A stretch of 64,000 nucleotides of DNA from assembly GCF_008727875.1 (NCBI RefSeq), contig NZ_VTWS01000008.1, positions 186,001 through 250,000 of the forward strand. The letters run 5' to 3'. The stretch comes from Larkinella humicola. Lineage in GTDB: Bacteria > Bacteroidota > Bacteroidia > Cytophagales > Spirosomataceae. Positions 49,948 to 59,911 of the stretch are shown here, in pieces. The number at the start of each line of letters is the position of its first letter. The first letter of the stretch is position 1. Below the pieces are notes generated by a model, which made no database searches, was not told the DNA's origin, and worked only from the letters and a program-made list of their open reading frames with translations. The translations under genes were made by a program, and so were the position numbers.

Positions 49948-52900
49948 ATGAAAAATCCTTTATTCGCTTCTTTTTTGGGCAATCGGGCCTCAGCCGCCGT
50001 TGCATGGATCGTGCTGGGTCTGCTCCTGATCCCCGACCCGGCCGTGGCCCAGCGAAAAGCCAAAACCGATTCCCCAACCGTCAAACCCATTTCAGGCGAC
50101 CTTTTCAACGGCTTGCGGTGGCGTAACATCGGGCCGTTCCGGGGTGGGCGCTCCCTGGCGGCAGCCGGTCACGTCGACCAACCCCTTACGTACTACTTCG
50201 GAACTACCGGCGGTGGCGTCTGGAAAACCGTCAATGGCGGAGCCAACTGGCTTTCGATTTCCGACAGCACATTCAAATCCAGTTCGGTAGGTGCGATTGT
50301 CGTTGCGCCCTCCGATCCGAATATCATCTACGTCGGCATGGGCGAATCCGACATTCGGAGTAATATTTCGTACGGCGACGGCGTCTATAAATCGACCGAT
50401 GCCGGCAAGACCTGGAAACACATGGGACTGAAAATGGCCGATGCGATTGGCAACATTGAAGTCCATCCCCAAAACCCCGACATTGCCTACGTCGCGGCTC
50501 TGGGCAATCCGTTTGCACCGAACAAGGAACGCGGTGTTTTCCGGACCACCGATGGCGGTAAATCGTGGAAACACATTCTGGCCAAAAACGACAGCACGGG
50601 AGCTGCCGTGGTGGAACTCGACCCCAACAATCCGTCGATCGTTTATGCGTCGATGTGGCAGGCCTACCGCAATAGCTACATGATGAGCAGCGGTGGACCG
50701 GGTTGCGGTCTATACAAATCGACCGACGGCGGTGACACCTGGATCAGCCTGCACGACAAACCGGGTATGCCCAAAGGCCTGCTCGGAAAAATTGGCATCA
50801 CGGTTTCGCCGGTTAACTCCAACCGCCTGTATGCGATGGTCGAAAATGCCAAAGGCGGTTTGTACCGTTCCGACGATGCGGGTATGACCTGGCAACTGAT
50901 CAACGAAGACAAAAACCTGTGGCAACGGCCGTGGTATTACATGATGCTGGCGGCCGACCCGCAGAACGAAAACGGCCTGATCATCCTGAACGTGAATGCC
51001 TTAAAGTCGTATGATGGCGGTAAAACCTTCTCCCGGATTCCGGTTCACCACGGCGATACGCACGACATCTGGTGGAATCCGAAGAACCCGCAAAACTTCA
51101 TCATTGCCGACGACGGCGGGGCCGAAGTGACCTACAACGGCGGGGCAACGTTCTCCGACATCGACATTCCGACGGCGCAGTTTTACCACGTCTCGCTGGA
51201 TAACGACTTCCCGTATAACCTCTACGGGGCGCAGCAGGACAACTCGGCGATCCGGATTGCCAGCCGCACGACGGATTTCTCAATCGGTGCCGGAGCTTGG
51301 TATCAGGTGGCTGGTGGCGAGTCGGGCTACATTACATCCGATCCGAACAATCCCGAAGTGACGTTTGGGGGAAGCTACGACGGCTTGATTACGCGCTACG
51401 ACAAAGGAACGGATCAGAACCAGCGCATCAACGTCTACCCGGACTACAGCATGGGTGCGCCTTCCGCCGACCGGAAATACCGGTTTCAGTGGACGTTCCC
51501 AATAGTTTTTTCTCCACACGATCCCAAAGCCCTGTATGTGACCTCGCAGCACGTTCACCGCAGCTACGATTACGGCCATACCTGGGAAGACCTCAGTCCG
51601 GATTTGACGCGCAACGACCCGAAAACGCAGGGCGATACGGGCGGGCCGATCACGAAAGATAACACCGGTGCCGAGACGTTCCCGACGGTTTTCACCTTTG
51701 CCGAATCGCCCATCGAGAAAAACGTATTTTGGGCGGGTTCCGACGACGGGTTGATGCACATCAGCCGCGACGGTGCCAAAAGCTGGCAGAAAATTACCCC
51801 GCCGACTTCGCAACTGCCGGAATGGGCCATCATGAGCATGATTCACCCGTCTGAGCACACGACCGGAAAAGCATATTTGGCGGCCAAACGCTACATGTCG
51901 GGCGACCGCAAACCGTATCTGTTCAAAACAACGGATTACGGAAAAACCTGGACATCGATCACGGCGGGCATTCCGGCGGACGAATATTGCCACGTGGTTC
52001 GGGAAGATCCGAACAAAGCCGGTTTGCTGTATGCCGGTACCGAACGTGGTGTCTATGTGTCGTTCAACGATGGAACGTCCTGGCAGAAACTGAATCTCAA
52101 CCTGCCCATCACGCCCATCCGCGATCTCCAGATTCACAAACGGGAAAAAGACCTGGTGGTGGCCACGCACGGCCGGTCGTTCTGGATCATGGACGACATT
52201 ACGCCCCTGCACGAGATCGCCGATCAGCAGGCCAAAGGCACGTTAGCTGGCAAATCGGTTCATTTGTTCAAACCGCGACCGGCTTACCGGATGGACGGCG
52301 GCACCGAAAACCTGCGCAGCGGCCCCTCGCTGGACGAAGGCGAAAACGCGCCCAACGGTGTTCTGGTGCGGTATTACCTGAAAAACAAACCAGCCAAAGA
52401 ACTGAAATTGCTCTTCATGACTACGGCAGGCGACACGATCATTACGTATTCCAATACCAAAGACAAAAAGGGAACACCACTGAAAATCGCGAAGGAATTT
52501 TACGACGATGCGACAGCCAAAAGACCGGGAACCGCTCCGGCGCTTTCGGGCATGAACGCTTTTGTCTGGGACATGCGGTATCCGGATGTAACCCCGGTCG
52601 ATGGCATCAACGTGATGTGGACGGGCCGTGGAACGGGCGCCAAAGTAGTACCGGGGCAATACAAAGTCCGGCTTTTGCTGGGAGATTCGCTGGTGGCCGA
52701 ACAACCGTTCGAAATCCTGAAAGATCCGCGCCTGAAGCTGACGGATGCCGACTACAAGGCGCAGTTTGACCTGTTGTCGAAAATCAACAACAAGCTGTCG
52801 GAAACGCACAAGGGTGTCAACCAGATTCGCCAGATCCGGAATCAGGTGAGCGGGTATATGAAAGACGTAAAAGACCCGGCGGTAGCGGCAAAATTCAAGA

Positions 52901-53202
52901 AAGTGACGCAGCCGATGCTCGAAACACTGGACAAACTGGAGTCGGAGCTGATGCAGCCCAAATCAAAAGCGCAACAGGATGCCCTGGCCTATCCCATCCG
53001 GCTGAATGACAAACTGGCGGGCGTTAGCTCGGTGGTTTCTTCCGCCGACACCAAGCCGACCAAAGCGTCTTACACGGTTTACGAAGCCCTGGAAAAACAG
53101 GTCGACGGTTCGCTGACCAAACTGAAAGACATTATCAATCAGCAGGTTCCGGAGTTCAACCGACTGGTAACCGAGCAACGCATCCCGGCCATTACGCCCT
53201 GA
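49948..53202 (+). CDS. Secreted Asp-box (BNR/sortilin-like) repeat protein, copy B
   Basis: A 1084-aa protein with a signal peptide (…WIVLGLLLIPDPAVAQ). It is organised as copy A: LRWRNIGPFRGGRS start, Asp-boxes STDAGKTWKHM, TTDGGKSWKHI, STDGGDTWISL, SDDAGMTWQLI and TTDYGKTWTSI, then the MNAFVWDMRYPDVTPVDG sandwich and a C-terminal helical bundle (about 950-1080, LSKINNKLSETHKGVNQIRQIRNQ). It is transcribed divergently from the susCD/BNR-A operon. The paired copies suggest related extracellular binding or degradative roles around one uptake system, but the activity is unknown. Confidence 0.85.
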   Translation: MKNPLFASFLGNRASAAVAWIVLGLLLIPDPAVAQRKAKTDSPTVKPISGDLFNGLRWRNIGPFRGGRSLAAAGHVDQPLTYYFGTTGGGVWKTVNGGANWLSISDSTFKSSSVGAIVVAPSDPNIIYVGMGESDIRSNISYGDGVYKSTDAGKTWKHMGLKMADAIGNIEVHPQNPDIAYVAALGNPFAPNKERGVFRTTDGGKSWKHILAKNDSTGAAVVELDPNNPSIVYASMWQAYRNSYMMSSGGPGCGLYKSTDGGDTWISLHDKPGMPKGLLGKIGITVSPVNSNRLYAMVENAKGGLYRSDDAGMTWQLINEDKNLWQRPWYYMMLAADPQNENGLIILNVNALKSYDGGKTFSRIPVHHGDTHDIWWNPKNPQNFIIADDGGAEVTYNGGATFSDIDIPTAQFYHVSLDNDFPYNLYGAQQDNSAIRIASRTTDFSIGAGAWYQVAGGESGYITSDPNNPEVTFGGSYDGLITRYDKGTDQNQRINVYPDYSMGAPSADRKYRFQWTFPIVFSPHDPKALYVTSQHVHRSYDYGHTWEDLSPDLTRNDPKTQGDTGGPITKDNTGAETFPTVFTFAESPIEKNVFWAGSDDGLMHISRDGAKSWQKITPPTSQLPEWAIMSMIHPSEHTTGKAYLAAKRYMSGDRKPYLFKTTDYGKTWTSITAGIPADEYCHVVREDPNKAGLLYAGTERGVYVSFNDGTSWQKLNLNLPITPIRDLQIHKREKDLVVATHGRSFWIMDDITPLHEIADQQAKGTLAGKSVHLFKPRPAYRMDGGTENLRSGPSLDEGENAPNGVLVRYYLKNKPAKELKLLFMTTAGDTIITYSNTKDKKGTPLKIAKEFYDDATAKRPGTAPALSGMNAFVWDMRYPDVTPVDGINVMWTGRGTGAKVVPGQYKVRLLLGDSLVAEQPFEILKDPRLKLTDADYKAQFDLLSKINNKLSETHKGVNQIRQIRNQVSGYMKDVKDPAVAAKFKKVTQPMLETLDKLESELMQPKSKAQQDALAYPIRLNDKLAGVSSVVSSADTKPTKASYTVYEALEKQVDGSLTKLKDIINQQVPEFNRLVTEQRIPAITP

Positions 53203-53213
53203 TGATTTTGTGC

Positions 53214-53282
53214 GAGGTGAGAAGAAAGACGTGAGAGCAAAGACCTGTTCTTCCAGCTTTCACGACTTTCTTCTTTTCCTCC
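53214..53282. repeat. Low-complexity hairpin after BNR copy B
   Basis: Arm 53214-53238 (GAGGTGAGAAGAAAGACGTG...) pairs with 53256-53282, with a few mismatches and an 17-nt loop. The arms consist of GAAAGA-like units. It lies 12 nt after the stop codon and may terminate or protect the transcript. Confidence 0.65.
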
Positions 53283-53331
53283 ACTTGTTTTCAAGGCGGT
53301 TTCCTGAGAAAACAACCTTTTCACTTTTCTT

Positions 53332-53544
53332 GAGGTCGTATAGCGACCGAATATGTATAGACCAGGTCTGACCGAAGCCTACTTTGGGAGGTCGCATAGT
53401 GACCAGATGTTTATAGCACACGTTTCACCGCAGCATCCTTTTTGGTCGCGTAGCGACCGAACGGCATCTTTTATCAGATCGCTACGCGACCAAAAAAATC
53501 AAAATCAATCTGCTTTCTACAAACATTCGGTTGCTAAGCGACCC
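53332..53544. repeat. Five copies of a GGTCGCGTAGCGACC palindromic repeat
   Basis: The consensus is about GAGGTCGCGTAGCGACCGAA plus TGTTTRTAG (29 nt). Direct copies lie at 53332-53360, 53388-53416 and 53442-53470. Inverted copies lie at 53474-53495 (partial) and 53517-53544. Copies 3 and 4 form an inverted pair with an 18-bp stem TTTTTGGTCGCGTAGCGA. Spacings are irregular (27, 25, 3 and 21 nt), unlike CRISPR. Confidence 0.85.
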
Positions 53545-53940
53545 GTATGGCATCTGGAACGTCCCGATTCTAACCGAAATCTGTTCGCCGGTAATTATTT
53601 ATTTTATCAGATTTCTTCCTCAGGCATTTCCTGGCGAAAACCGCCTGAACGAATTGAAAAACCCATTACCGGGTTCCCTCTGTCCCGTTTTCAATAAAAC
53701 CGTTCGCTTCCACCAGGAACGCATTACCGAATGGTTTTTCCATCCCGTTTCCCGCTCGATTACCACCTCTTTGCCGGCATTTTACCCTGCTTTGCTGGTT
53801 CCTGCCAATCAGGCTTAGAAAAAATTTCTGCCAGCAGAGTCGGCGGAAAGCAGATTCCGATTTAATTCCTACCAATACGCATTGACACAGCAATATTTAT
53901 TGAGTTTTACCCACTGTATAAGATAAAATCGTTTATTATT
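53545..53940. other. Non-coding stretch before the threonine dehydrogenase gene
   Basis: No gene is supported. Short frames in this stretch lack any recognisable protein pattern. The last 80 nt are AT-rich and lead into a promoter element. Confidence 0.5.
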
Positions 53941-53948
53941 TAGATTTG
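53941..53948 (+). promoter_or_regulatory. -7 element TAGATTTG for tdh-kbl
   Basis: An exact TAnnTTTG match in an AT-rich stretch, 91 nt before the tdh ATG. No clear -33 TTG is present. Confidence 0.45.
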
Positions 53949-54039
53949 TAAAGAAAATTATCAAAAGCATCTTATCCTCTTTTTACGCACGAACGACTTC
54001 ATCAACAACCCTTTTTCAGCTTTCTGAGACCACACGTAC

Positions 54040-55002
54040 ATGAAGCGAGACACTATTTTACTGATCGGAGCCAACGGACAAATCGGTACGGCTCTGCTCC
54101 CCTGCCTACAGGATCGTTTCGGAGTCGACTCCGTGGTGGCGTCGGATTTACGAATGCCGACCCTGCCGCAGGGGCCGTTTGAAATCCTGGATGCCACGCA
54201 ACCGGACGAGCTGGCCCGGTTGATCCGAAAATATAACGTTACCCAGATTTACCACCTGGCCGCCGTTCTCTCTGCCAAAGGCGAATCCGACCCGATCAGT
54301 GCCTGGAATCTGAACATGCAAACCCTGCTGAATGTCTTTGAAGTAGGCCGGACCTATAAACTCGACAAAGTGTTCGTTCCCAGTTCCATTGCGGCTTTTG
54401 GCGAGCATTCACCCAAATACGAAACACCGCAAACCGCCTACATGGACCCGTCGACGGTGTACGGAATCAGCAAAGTGGCCGCCGAAAACTGGTCGATGTA
54501 TTACCACAAGCGATACGGGTTGGACATCCGCTCGCTGCGCTACCCCGGCGTCATCAGCTACCAGTCCATGCCCGGCGGAGGAACCACGGATTATGCCGTC
54601 GATATTTACCACAAAGCCGTTCAACACTTGCCGTTTGAGTGTTTTCTGTCGGAAAACACCCGCTTGCCCATGATCTACATGGACGATGCCATTCGGGCGA
54701 CGATGGAACTGATGGAAGCGCCCGAAGATCGGGTTCAGGTGCGGACTTCGTATAACCTGACCGGCATGAGTTTTACGCCCGCCGAACTGACGGCGTCCAT
54801 TCAAACGTATTTTCCGGATTTTGTTACCCGTTATAAACCGGATTTCCGGCAGGAAATTGCCGATTCGTGGCCCAAAACCATCGATGATTCGGCGGCCCGG
54901 CACGACTGGGGCTGGCAACCGCACTACGATCTGCCCGCCATGACCCGCGAAATGATTACCCAACTTACCCTAATTTACGATCCACAATCCCAACTGAAAT
55001 AA
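54040..55002 (+). CDS. L-threonine 3-dehydrogenase, SDR (epimerase-like) type
   Basis: A 320-aa extended short-chain dehydrogenase. The NAD site is [18 protein letters not shown] (GxxGxxG), followed by the Asp after strand 2 (ASDLRM). The catalytic Ser lies in [11 protein letters not shown] and the YxxxK pair in [11 protein letters not shown]; then [21 protein letters not shown] matches SDR-type threonine dehydrogenases. It oxidises threonine to 2-amino-3-ketobutyrate. The next gene, 1 nt downstream, encodes the enzyme that cleaves that product, which makes the assignment strong. Confidence 0.92.
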   Translation: MKRDTILLIGANGQIGTALLPCLQDRFGVDSVVASDLRMPTLPQGPFEILDATQPDELARLIRKYNVTQIYHLAAVLSAKGESDPISAWNLNMQTLLNVFEVGRTYKLDKVFVPSSIAAFGEHSPKYETPQTAYMDPSTVYGISKVAAENWSMYYHKRYGLDIRSLRYPGVISYQSMPGGGTTDYAVDIYHKAVQHLPFECFLSENTRLPMIYMDDAIRATMELMEAPEDRVQVRTSYNLTGMSFTPAELTASIQTYFPDFVTRYKPDFRQEIADSWPKTIDDSAARHDWGWQPHYDLPAMTREMITQLTLIYDPQSQLK

Positions 55003-55003
55003 C

Positions 55004-56203
55004 ATGACTCCTTACGAAACCACCCGCGCATCCTTTCAGCAGGAACTGGACAGCATCAAAGAAGCCGGTCTCTACAAATCCGAGCGGATCATTGTCTCCC
55101 CGCAGTCGGCCATTATTGCCGTGAAAGACGGACAGAAAGTACTGAACTTCTGTGCCAATAATTACCTGGGACTTTCCTCCCACCCCGATGTGATCGAAGC
55201 CGCTCACCAGGCCCTTGAGAGCCACGGTTTCGGCATGTCGTCGGTGCGGTTTATCTGTGGTACGCAGGACATTCACAAGGAACTGGAGCAAAAAACCGCC
55301 GAGTTCGTCGGCGCGGAAGACTGCATTTTATACGCGGCTGCTTTCGATGCCAACGGGGGCGTGTTCGAACCTTTGCTGACCGAAGAAGATGCCATCATTT
55401 CGGACGAACTCAACCACGCGTCGATCATCGACGGCATCCGACTGTGCAAGGCCAAACGGTTCCGGTATAAACACAACGACATGGCCGATCTGGAAGCTCA
55501 GCTACAGGCCGCTTCCTCGTCACGGCGCAAACTCATTGTTACCGACGGCGCCTTTTCGATGGACGGAACCATCGCCCAACTGGATAAAATCTGCGATCTG
55601 GCCGACCAATACGGTGCCATGACGATGATCGACGAATGCCACGCCAGCGGTTTTCTGGGCCGAACGGGGCGCGGCACCGCCGAATACCGCAACGTTCTGG
55701 GGCGAATCGACATCATCACCGGCACCTACGGAAAAGCACTCGGCGGGGCTTCCGGCGGTTTTACGGCGGCCCGGAAAGAAATCGTTGAACTGCTCCGCCA
55801 ACGGTCGCGGCCGTACCTGTTTTCCAACACGCTGGCACCATCGATTGTCGGCGCATCGCTGAAAGTGCTGGAGTTGCTGAATGCATCGACGCACCTGCGG
55901 GACAAACTGGAAACCAACACCCGGTTTTTCCGGGAAGCGATGACGGCCGCCGGTTTCGACATCATCCCCGGCGAACACCCGATTGTGCCGATCATGCTCT
56001 ACGACGCACCGCTGGCGCAGGAATTTGCCGCCCGGTTGCTGAAAGAAGGCATCTACGTCATCGGTTTCTTCTACCCGGTTGTTCCCAAGGGCAAAGCCCG
56101 GATTCGGGTGCAGATTTCGGCGGGTCATGAGCCGGAGCACCTGGAAAAAGCGGTGGCTGCCTTCACCAAAATTGGTCAGGAACTGGGCGTGATTCCCGCC
56201 TGA
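55004..56203 (+). CDS. kbl: Glycine C-acetyltransferase (2-amino-3-ketobutyrate CoA ligase)
   Basis: A 399-aa alpha-oxoamine synthase. Features are [54 protein letters not shown], the Asp/His of [17 protein letters not shown] and the PLP lysine in [14 protein letters not shown]. With CoA it splits 2-amino-3-ketobutyrate into glycine and acetyl-CoA, completing threonine breakdown begun by the preceding gene. The gene starts one base after the tdh stop, so the two are translationally linked. Family relatives such as BioF are less likely given this neighbour. Confidence 0.95.
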   Translation: MTPYETTRASFQQELDSIKEAGLYKSERIIVSPQSAIIAVKDGQKVLNFCANNYLGLSSHPDVIEAAHQALESHGFGMSSVRFICGTQDIHKELEQKTAEFVGAEDCILYAAAFDANGGVFEPLLTEEDAIISDELNHASIIDGIRLCKAKRFRYKHNDMADLEAQLQAASSSRRKLIVTDGAFSMDGTIAQLDKICDLADQYGAMTMIDECHASGFLGRTGRGTAEYRNVLGRIDIITGTYGKALGGASGGFTAARKEIVELLRQRSRPYLFSNTLAPSIVGASLKVLELLNASTHLRDKLETNTRFFREAMTAAGFDIIPGEHPIVPIMLYDAPLAQEFAARLLKEGIYVIGFFYPVVPKGKARIRVQISAGHEPEHLEKAVAAFTKIGQELGVIPA

Positions 56204-56214
56204 TCGAATTCATT

Positions 56215-56262
56215 CCCCTACCATACAGCCTGCGGCCGGTCGGAACACACCGGGTAGGGGGA
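56215..56262 (+). terminator. Terminator-like hairpin after kbl
   Basis: CCCCTACC (56215-56222) pairs with GGTAGGGG (56253-56260) around a 30-nt GC-rich loop and is followed by GATTTGTGTT. The T-tract is weak. Confidence 0.45.
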
Positions 56263-56321
56263 TTTGTGTTCATGTCATTGCGTTGCGTTTCGGCAAAAAG
56301 AATACAACCCACTGTAAATCA

Positions 56322-57308
56322 ATGACAAAAGAAAGCAAAACCGTAATCCAGGCCATTGCGCTGGGATTGGTCAGTAACCTGTTCCTCTCCGTTGGGCTGA
56401 TTGTCAACAGTCTGATGGCATTTTCCGGTTCACACTGGGCCTGGACGGCTTCCCTCCGGTATTGGCTGCTGCTTCCTTTTCTGTTGATCATCGTTGCCGG
56501 GAACCGTCAGTTAAAACCGCTGCTGGTCGTCCTGAAACAGATGCCCGGCACGTTTCTGATCTGGGGCAACGTCGGCTTCGGAATTTTCTACGCCTTCCTG
56601 ACGTTTGCCTCGCTTTTCGCACCCGGCTGGCTCGTAGCCGCCGGTTTTGAAATCACCATTCTGGCGGGTTTGCTGCTGGCGCCATTCATTTATTCAGATC
56701 ACCGGGCCATCATTCCCCGGAAGGCCCTGCTGCTTTCGGCTCTGCTCGTGGTCAGCATTGCGGTGATGCAGCTTGAGAAAATGCAATCGTTCCACCTGGG
56801 CGATTCAACGCTGATCAGCCTGGGGTTAACGCTGGTGGCCGCCTTCTTGTGGCCGCTCGGCAACCGCAAACTGATGCTCGATCTGGAACACCGAAACATT
56901 CACCTGAGTGCCTGGCAACGCGTTCTGGGGATGTGTCTGGGGAGTCTGCCGGTTTTGATTCTCCTCGCGGTATACGGTTTTTACGAATCCGGCCCACCGG
57001 TCAAAGTGCAGGTGTTTTCGTCGTTGATGGCCGCCCTTTTTTCGGGGGTTCTGGGGAGCGTTTTATTCTTCAAAGCCATTCAACTGGTTCGGAAAAACCC
57101 CACAGCCCTGGCCACGGTCGAAGCGACGCAGGTCACCACCATCTTCTTTACGCTGATCGGTGAGATCCTTTTCAAAGGCGTCGGCTGGCCCGGTTTTTAC
57201 GGCAATCTGGGCTTTCTCATCATGCTGCTTGGACTGAGTTACTACGTCTTTCTGTCGGTCCAAAGCAACAAATCCAAAAAAGTCCTGCAACCGGATCACG
57301 CTCTCTAA
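56322..57308 (+). CDS. DMT-superfamily transporter (multidrug-resistance/EamA-like)
   Basis: About 328 aa from ATG 56322 (MTKESKTVIQAIALGLVSNL). Around ten hydrophobic segments are visible, arranged as two similar halves as in EamA/PF13536 proteins: FLSVGLIVNSLMAFSGSHWAW in the first half, LVAAFLWPLGNRKLML and VFSSLMAALFSGVLGSVLFFKAIQLV in the second, the latter followed by VEATQVTTIFFTLIGEIL. The substrate is unknown; the family exports drugs or metabolites. It has its own strong terminator and may be independent of tdh-kbl. Confidence 0.85.
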   Translation: MTKESKTVIQAIALGLVSNLFLSVGLIVNSLMAFSGSHWAWTASLRYWLLLPFLLIIVAGNRQLKPLLVVLKQMPGTFLIWGNVGFGIFYAFLTFASLFAPGWLVAAGFEITILAGLLLAPFIYSDHRAIIPRKALLLSALLVVSIAVMQLEKMQSFHLGDSTLISLGLTLVAAFLWPLGNRKLMLDLEHRNIHLSAWQRVLGMCLGSLPVLILLAVYGFYESGPPVKVQVFSSLMAALFSGVLGSVLFFKAIQLVRKNPTALATVEATQVTTIFFTLIGEILFKGVGWPGFYGNLGFLIMLLGLSYYVFLSVQSNKSKKVLQPDHAL

Positions 57309-57325
57309 CGATCCCGTACGGTTTT

Positions 57326-57358
57326 GCCTACCCCGCCCGATGACCGAGCGGGGTAGGC
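57326..57358 (+). terminator. Rho-independent terminator after the DMT exporter gene
   Basis: GCCTACCCCGC (57326-57336) pairs perfectly with GCGGGGTAGGC (57348-57358), followed by the T-rich CGTCGTTTCTTTTGTTG. Confidence 0.8.
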
Positions 57359-57505
57359 GTCGTTTCTTTTGTTGTCAGCTATTGCCAAATGTCACCGATT
57401 ATTCGTTCGGACTCCCCTGTTGTTAACTCGCGCTCCTGCCCGACGCCTTTCCTGCCTAGTTTTACGCCATCGTTACGTTCTCCACACCATTTACTTTTGA
57501 ACACC

Positions 57506-59758
57506 ATGAAGAAATCTACCTTTATTCACCTCGTTCTGGGGTGCTGGCTCAGCTTTGTCAGTACATTTCCCGTTCAGGCTCAGGCGCCCCTTTCCCTCAA
57601 AACATTTCCCGGCGGTATTACCGAAATCATTCAGTACAATGGCGCTCTTTATTTCAACGCCAACGATGGCATCAACGGTGCCGAACTCTGGAAAAGTGAC
57701 GGAACAGCCGCCGGAACCGTGTTGCTGAAAGACATCAATCCCGGCGCGGCCAGTTCGTCACCCGTGCGCATGATCGTGGTCAACAACACCCTGTTTTTTG
57801 CGGCCAATAACGGCACCAACGGCCAGGAACTGTGGAAAAGCAATGGTACAGCCGCCGGAACCGTGCTGGTGAAAGACATTCGCAGCGGTGGCTACGAGTC
57901 GAATCCCGCCTGGATGACCGATGTCAACGGCACGCTGTTTTTTCGGGCCAACAACGGCACCCATGGCAGTGAAATCTGGAAAAGCGACGGCACCGAAGCC
58001 GGAACGGTGTTGGTCAAAGACATCAACTACGGAGCCGCCGATGGCGACCCGCAGTACCTGGTCAACGTCAATGGAACGCTTTTTTTTAAAGCGAACAACG
58101 GCACCAACGGTTCCGAACTCTGGAAAAGCGACGGCACCTCCTTCGGTACGGTTCTGGTGAAAGATATCTATGCCGGTGCCAGTGGGTCCAACATTGCTTA
58201 CTCGGCCAACATCAACGGCCTCTTGTATTTTGCGGCATGGACTTCGGAGACGGGTAGCGAACTGTGGAAAAGCGATGGGACGGCAGCCGGAACCGTGCTG
58301 GTGAAAGACATCTACGCCGGTCCTTCTCCTTCCGAAGTCTCCTTTCTAACCAACCTCAACGGCGTCGCGTATTTTAAAGCGTATGAACCGAATGCCGGGA
58401 TCGAACTCTGGAAAAGCAACGGTTCGGCTCCCGGAACCGTGCTGGTGAAAGACATTCTCCCCGGCGCACCGGGCGAATCCAACGGCGTACCCGGTTTTCT
58501 GACAGTGGTCAACAACCAGATTTTCTTTACCGCCAATACAGCAGGAAAAGGCCGGGAACTCTGGAAAAGCGACGGGACGGCTGCCGGAACCGTGCTGGTG
58601 AAAGACATCAACCCCGGCCAGGAAGCATCGGATGCGACCAGTTTCGCCGAGCTGGGCGGTGTGCTGTACATGAGTGCCAAAACCGCTACGACCGGTTTTG
58701 AACTCTGGAAAAGCGATGGCACTGAAGCCGGAACGTTCCCGATTGCCGATATCAATCCGGGTGTGGCCGATTCATCACCGTATGAACTGACTCCGATCAA
58801 CGGCGTTCTGTATTTTGCCGCCACCGGAGCGGGTGGCACCAAACAACTATTCCGTCTGAACCCCTGCGTCAGTCCACCCGCGCCGAACCTGGCTTCCGGT
58901 GGTCAAAACAAGGTAACCGTTACCCAAAATGCCCCGGCGGTGGTCCTGACGGCGTCCAACTGTTCGGGACAATTGAACTGGAGCGGGCCAAACAATGCGA
59001 CCGGCACAGGCAACATCACCGTTCCGACCTCGGCGACCGGCACCTTCGTTTACACTGCCCACTGCGTCGTCAGCGGCTGCATCAGCCCGGCGTCCAGTGC
59101 AACGGTCATCGTTCAGCCCGCCGTCAGCAACCCCGGTCCCGGGCCGGTGGTAACGGGTAATTTCGAAGGGTATCTCGACAAGGTGGAGTGCGGCACGATG
59201 CGCGGCTGGGTTTGGGATAAAAACCTGCCAAACACCGTCATGAAGGTCGAATTTTTCGCCAATGGCAATTCCATCGGCACCGTCGACGCCAACATTTTCC
59301 GGCAGGATCTGAAAGATTCGGGCAAAGGCAACGGGGTTCACGCGTACAGTTTCCCGACCCCCGCCAGTCTGAAAAACGGCCTGACGTACGCCATCAGTGC
59401 GAAAGTGTACGGCAGTACGTATGTGCTCAAGTGGGCACCCAAAAACCTGACCTGCCCGAACGGAAGCCGCATCGCTACCGAATCGGCCGAAACGCCAAAA
59501 CCGCTCGACGTGGTCGTACTCGGCAATCCGATCCAGGGTGACCAGCTTTCGTTCGACATCCGGGGGGCGGAAGGCGAACCCTTGCGGTTGCTGCTAACCG
59601 ACCTGCAAGGCCGGGTGCTGGCCGAAAAAGAGGTCGTTCGGGCTTCCGAAGTGGAACACCAACGGTTTTCCGTACACCATGCCGCACCGAGTATCTTGCT
59701 GCTTCGGGTTGCCAGCTCCCGCCAAGCCCAAACCGTTAAAATACTGAAGGTTAAGTAA
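57506..59758 (+). CDS. ELWxxDGT repeat protein with type IX-like C-terminal tail
   Basis: About 750 aa from ATG 57506 (MKKSTFIHLVLGCWLSFVST…VQAQ signal peptide). Eight tandem repeats of about 48 residues carry ELWKSDGTAAGTVLVKDINP; they are visible at DNA level with a 144-nt period from 57683 to about 58760. They probably form a beta-propeller or similar surface structure. A Cys-containing Ig-like region follows (about 450-660). The C-terminal 80 residues (LLTDLQGRVLAEKEVVRASE, LLLRVASSRQAQTVKILKVK) match type IX secretion sorting domains. This implies export to the cell surface. The ligand is unknown. Confidence 0.87.
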   Translation: MKKSTFIHLVLGCWLSFVSTFPVQAQAPLSLKTFPGGITEIIQYNGALYFNANDGINGAELWKSDGTAAGTVLLKDINPGAASSSPVRMIVVNNTLFFAANNGTNGQELWKSNGTAAGTVLVKDIRSGGYESNPAWMTDVNGTLFFRANNGTHGSEIWKSDGTEAGTVLVKDINYGAADGDPQYLVNVNGTLFFKANNGTNGSELWKSDGTSFGTVLVKDIYAGASGSNIAYSANINGLLYFAAWTSETGSELWKSDGTAAGTVLVKDIYAGPSPSEVSFLTNLNGVAYFKAYEPNAGIELWKSNGSAPGTVLVKDILPGAPGESNGVPGFLTVVNNQIFFTANTAGKGRELWKSDGTAAGTVLVKDINPGQEASDATSFAELGGVLYMSAKTATTGFELWKSDGTEAGTFPIADINPGVADSSPYELTPINGVLYFAATGAGGTKQLFRLNPCVSPPAPNLASGGQNKVTVTQNAPAVVLTASNCSGQLNWSGPNNATGTGNITVPTSATGTFVYTAHCVVSGCISPASSATVIVQPAVSNPGPGPVVTGNFEGYLDKVECGTMRGWVWDKNLPNTVMKVEFFANGNSIGTVDANIFRQDLKDSGKGNGVHAYSFPTPASLKNGLTYAISAKVYGSTYVLKWAPKNLTCPNGSRIATESAETPKPLDVVVLGNPIQGDQLSFDIRGAEGEPLRLLLTDLQGRVLAEKEVVRASEVEHQRFSVHHAAPSILLLRVASSRQAQTVKILKVK

Positions 59759-59790
59759 TAACTGCTGATACCGATCCGTCATAAAAACCT

Positions 59791-59867
59791 AGCCTGAAAG
59801 GCTTGACGCTGGATAACCCCGGGTGCAACCCGGGGCTACCGGGGCTACCGGGGCACTGGGCTACCGG
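59791..59867. repeat. GC-rich REP-like repeat with CCCCGGGT hairpin
   Basis: A small stem AGCCT-GAA-AGGCT (59791-59803) is followed 13 nt later by CCCCGGGT-GCA-ACCCGGGG (59817-59835), then two to three tandem CTACCGGGG units. The two-hairpin plan recalls the bipartite units at 1023 and 25353, with different sequence. It lies between convergent genes. Confidence 0.75.
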
Positions 59868-59911
59868 GCCAAGGCGAGACTAAAGATGGCAAAATCGGAT
59901 GACGAGCTTCT

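Noticed and set aside
53332-53544. CRISPR array
   Set aside because: Repeats occur in both orientations, spacers range from 3 to 27 nt, copies are degenerate and no cas gene is nearby.
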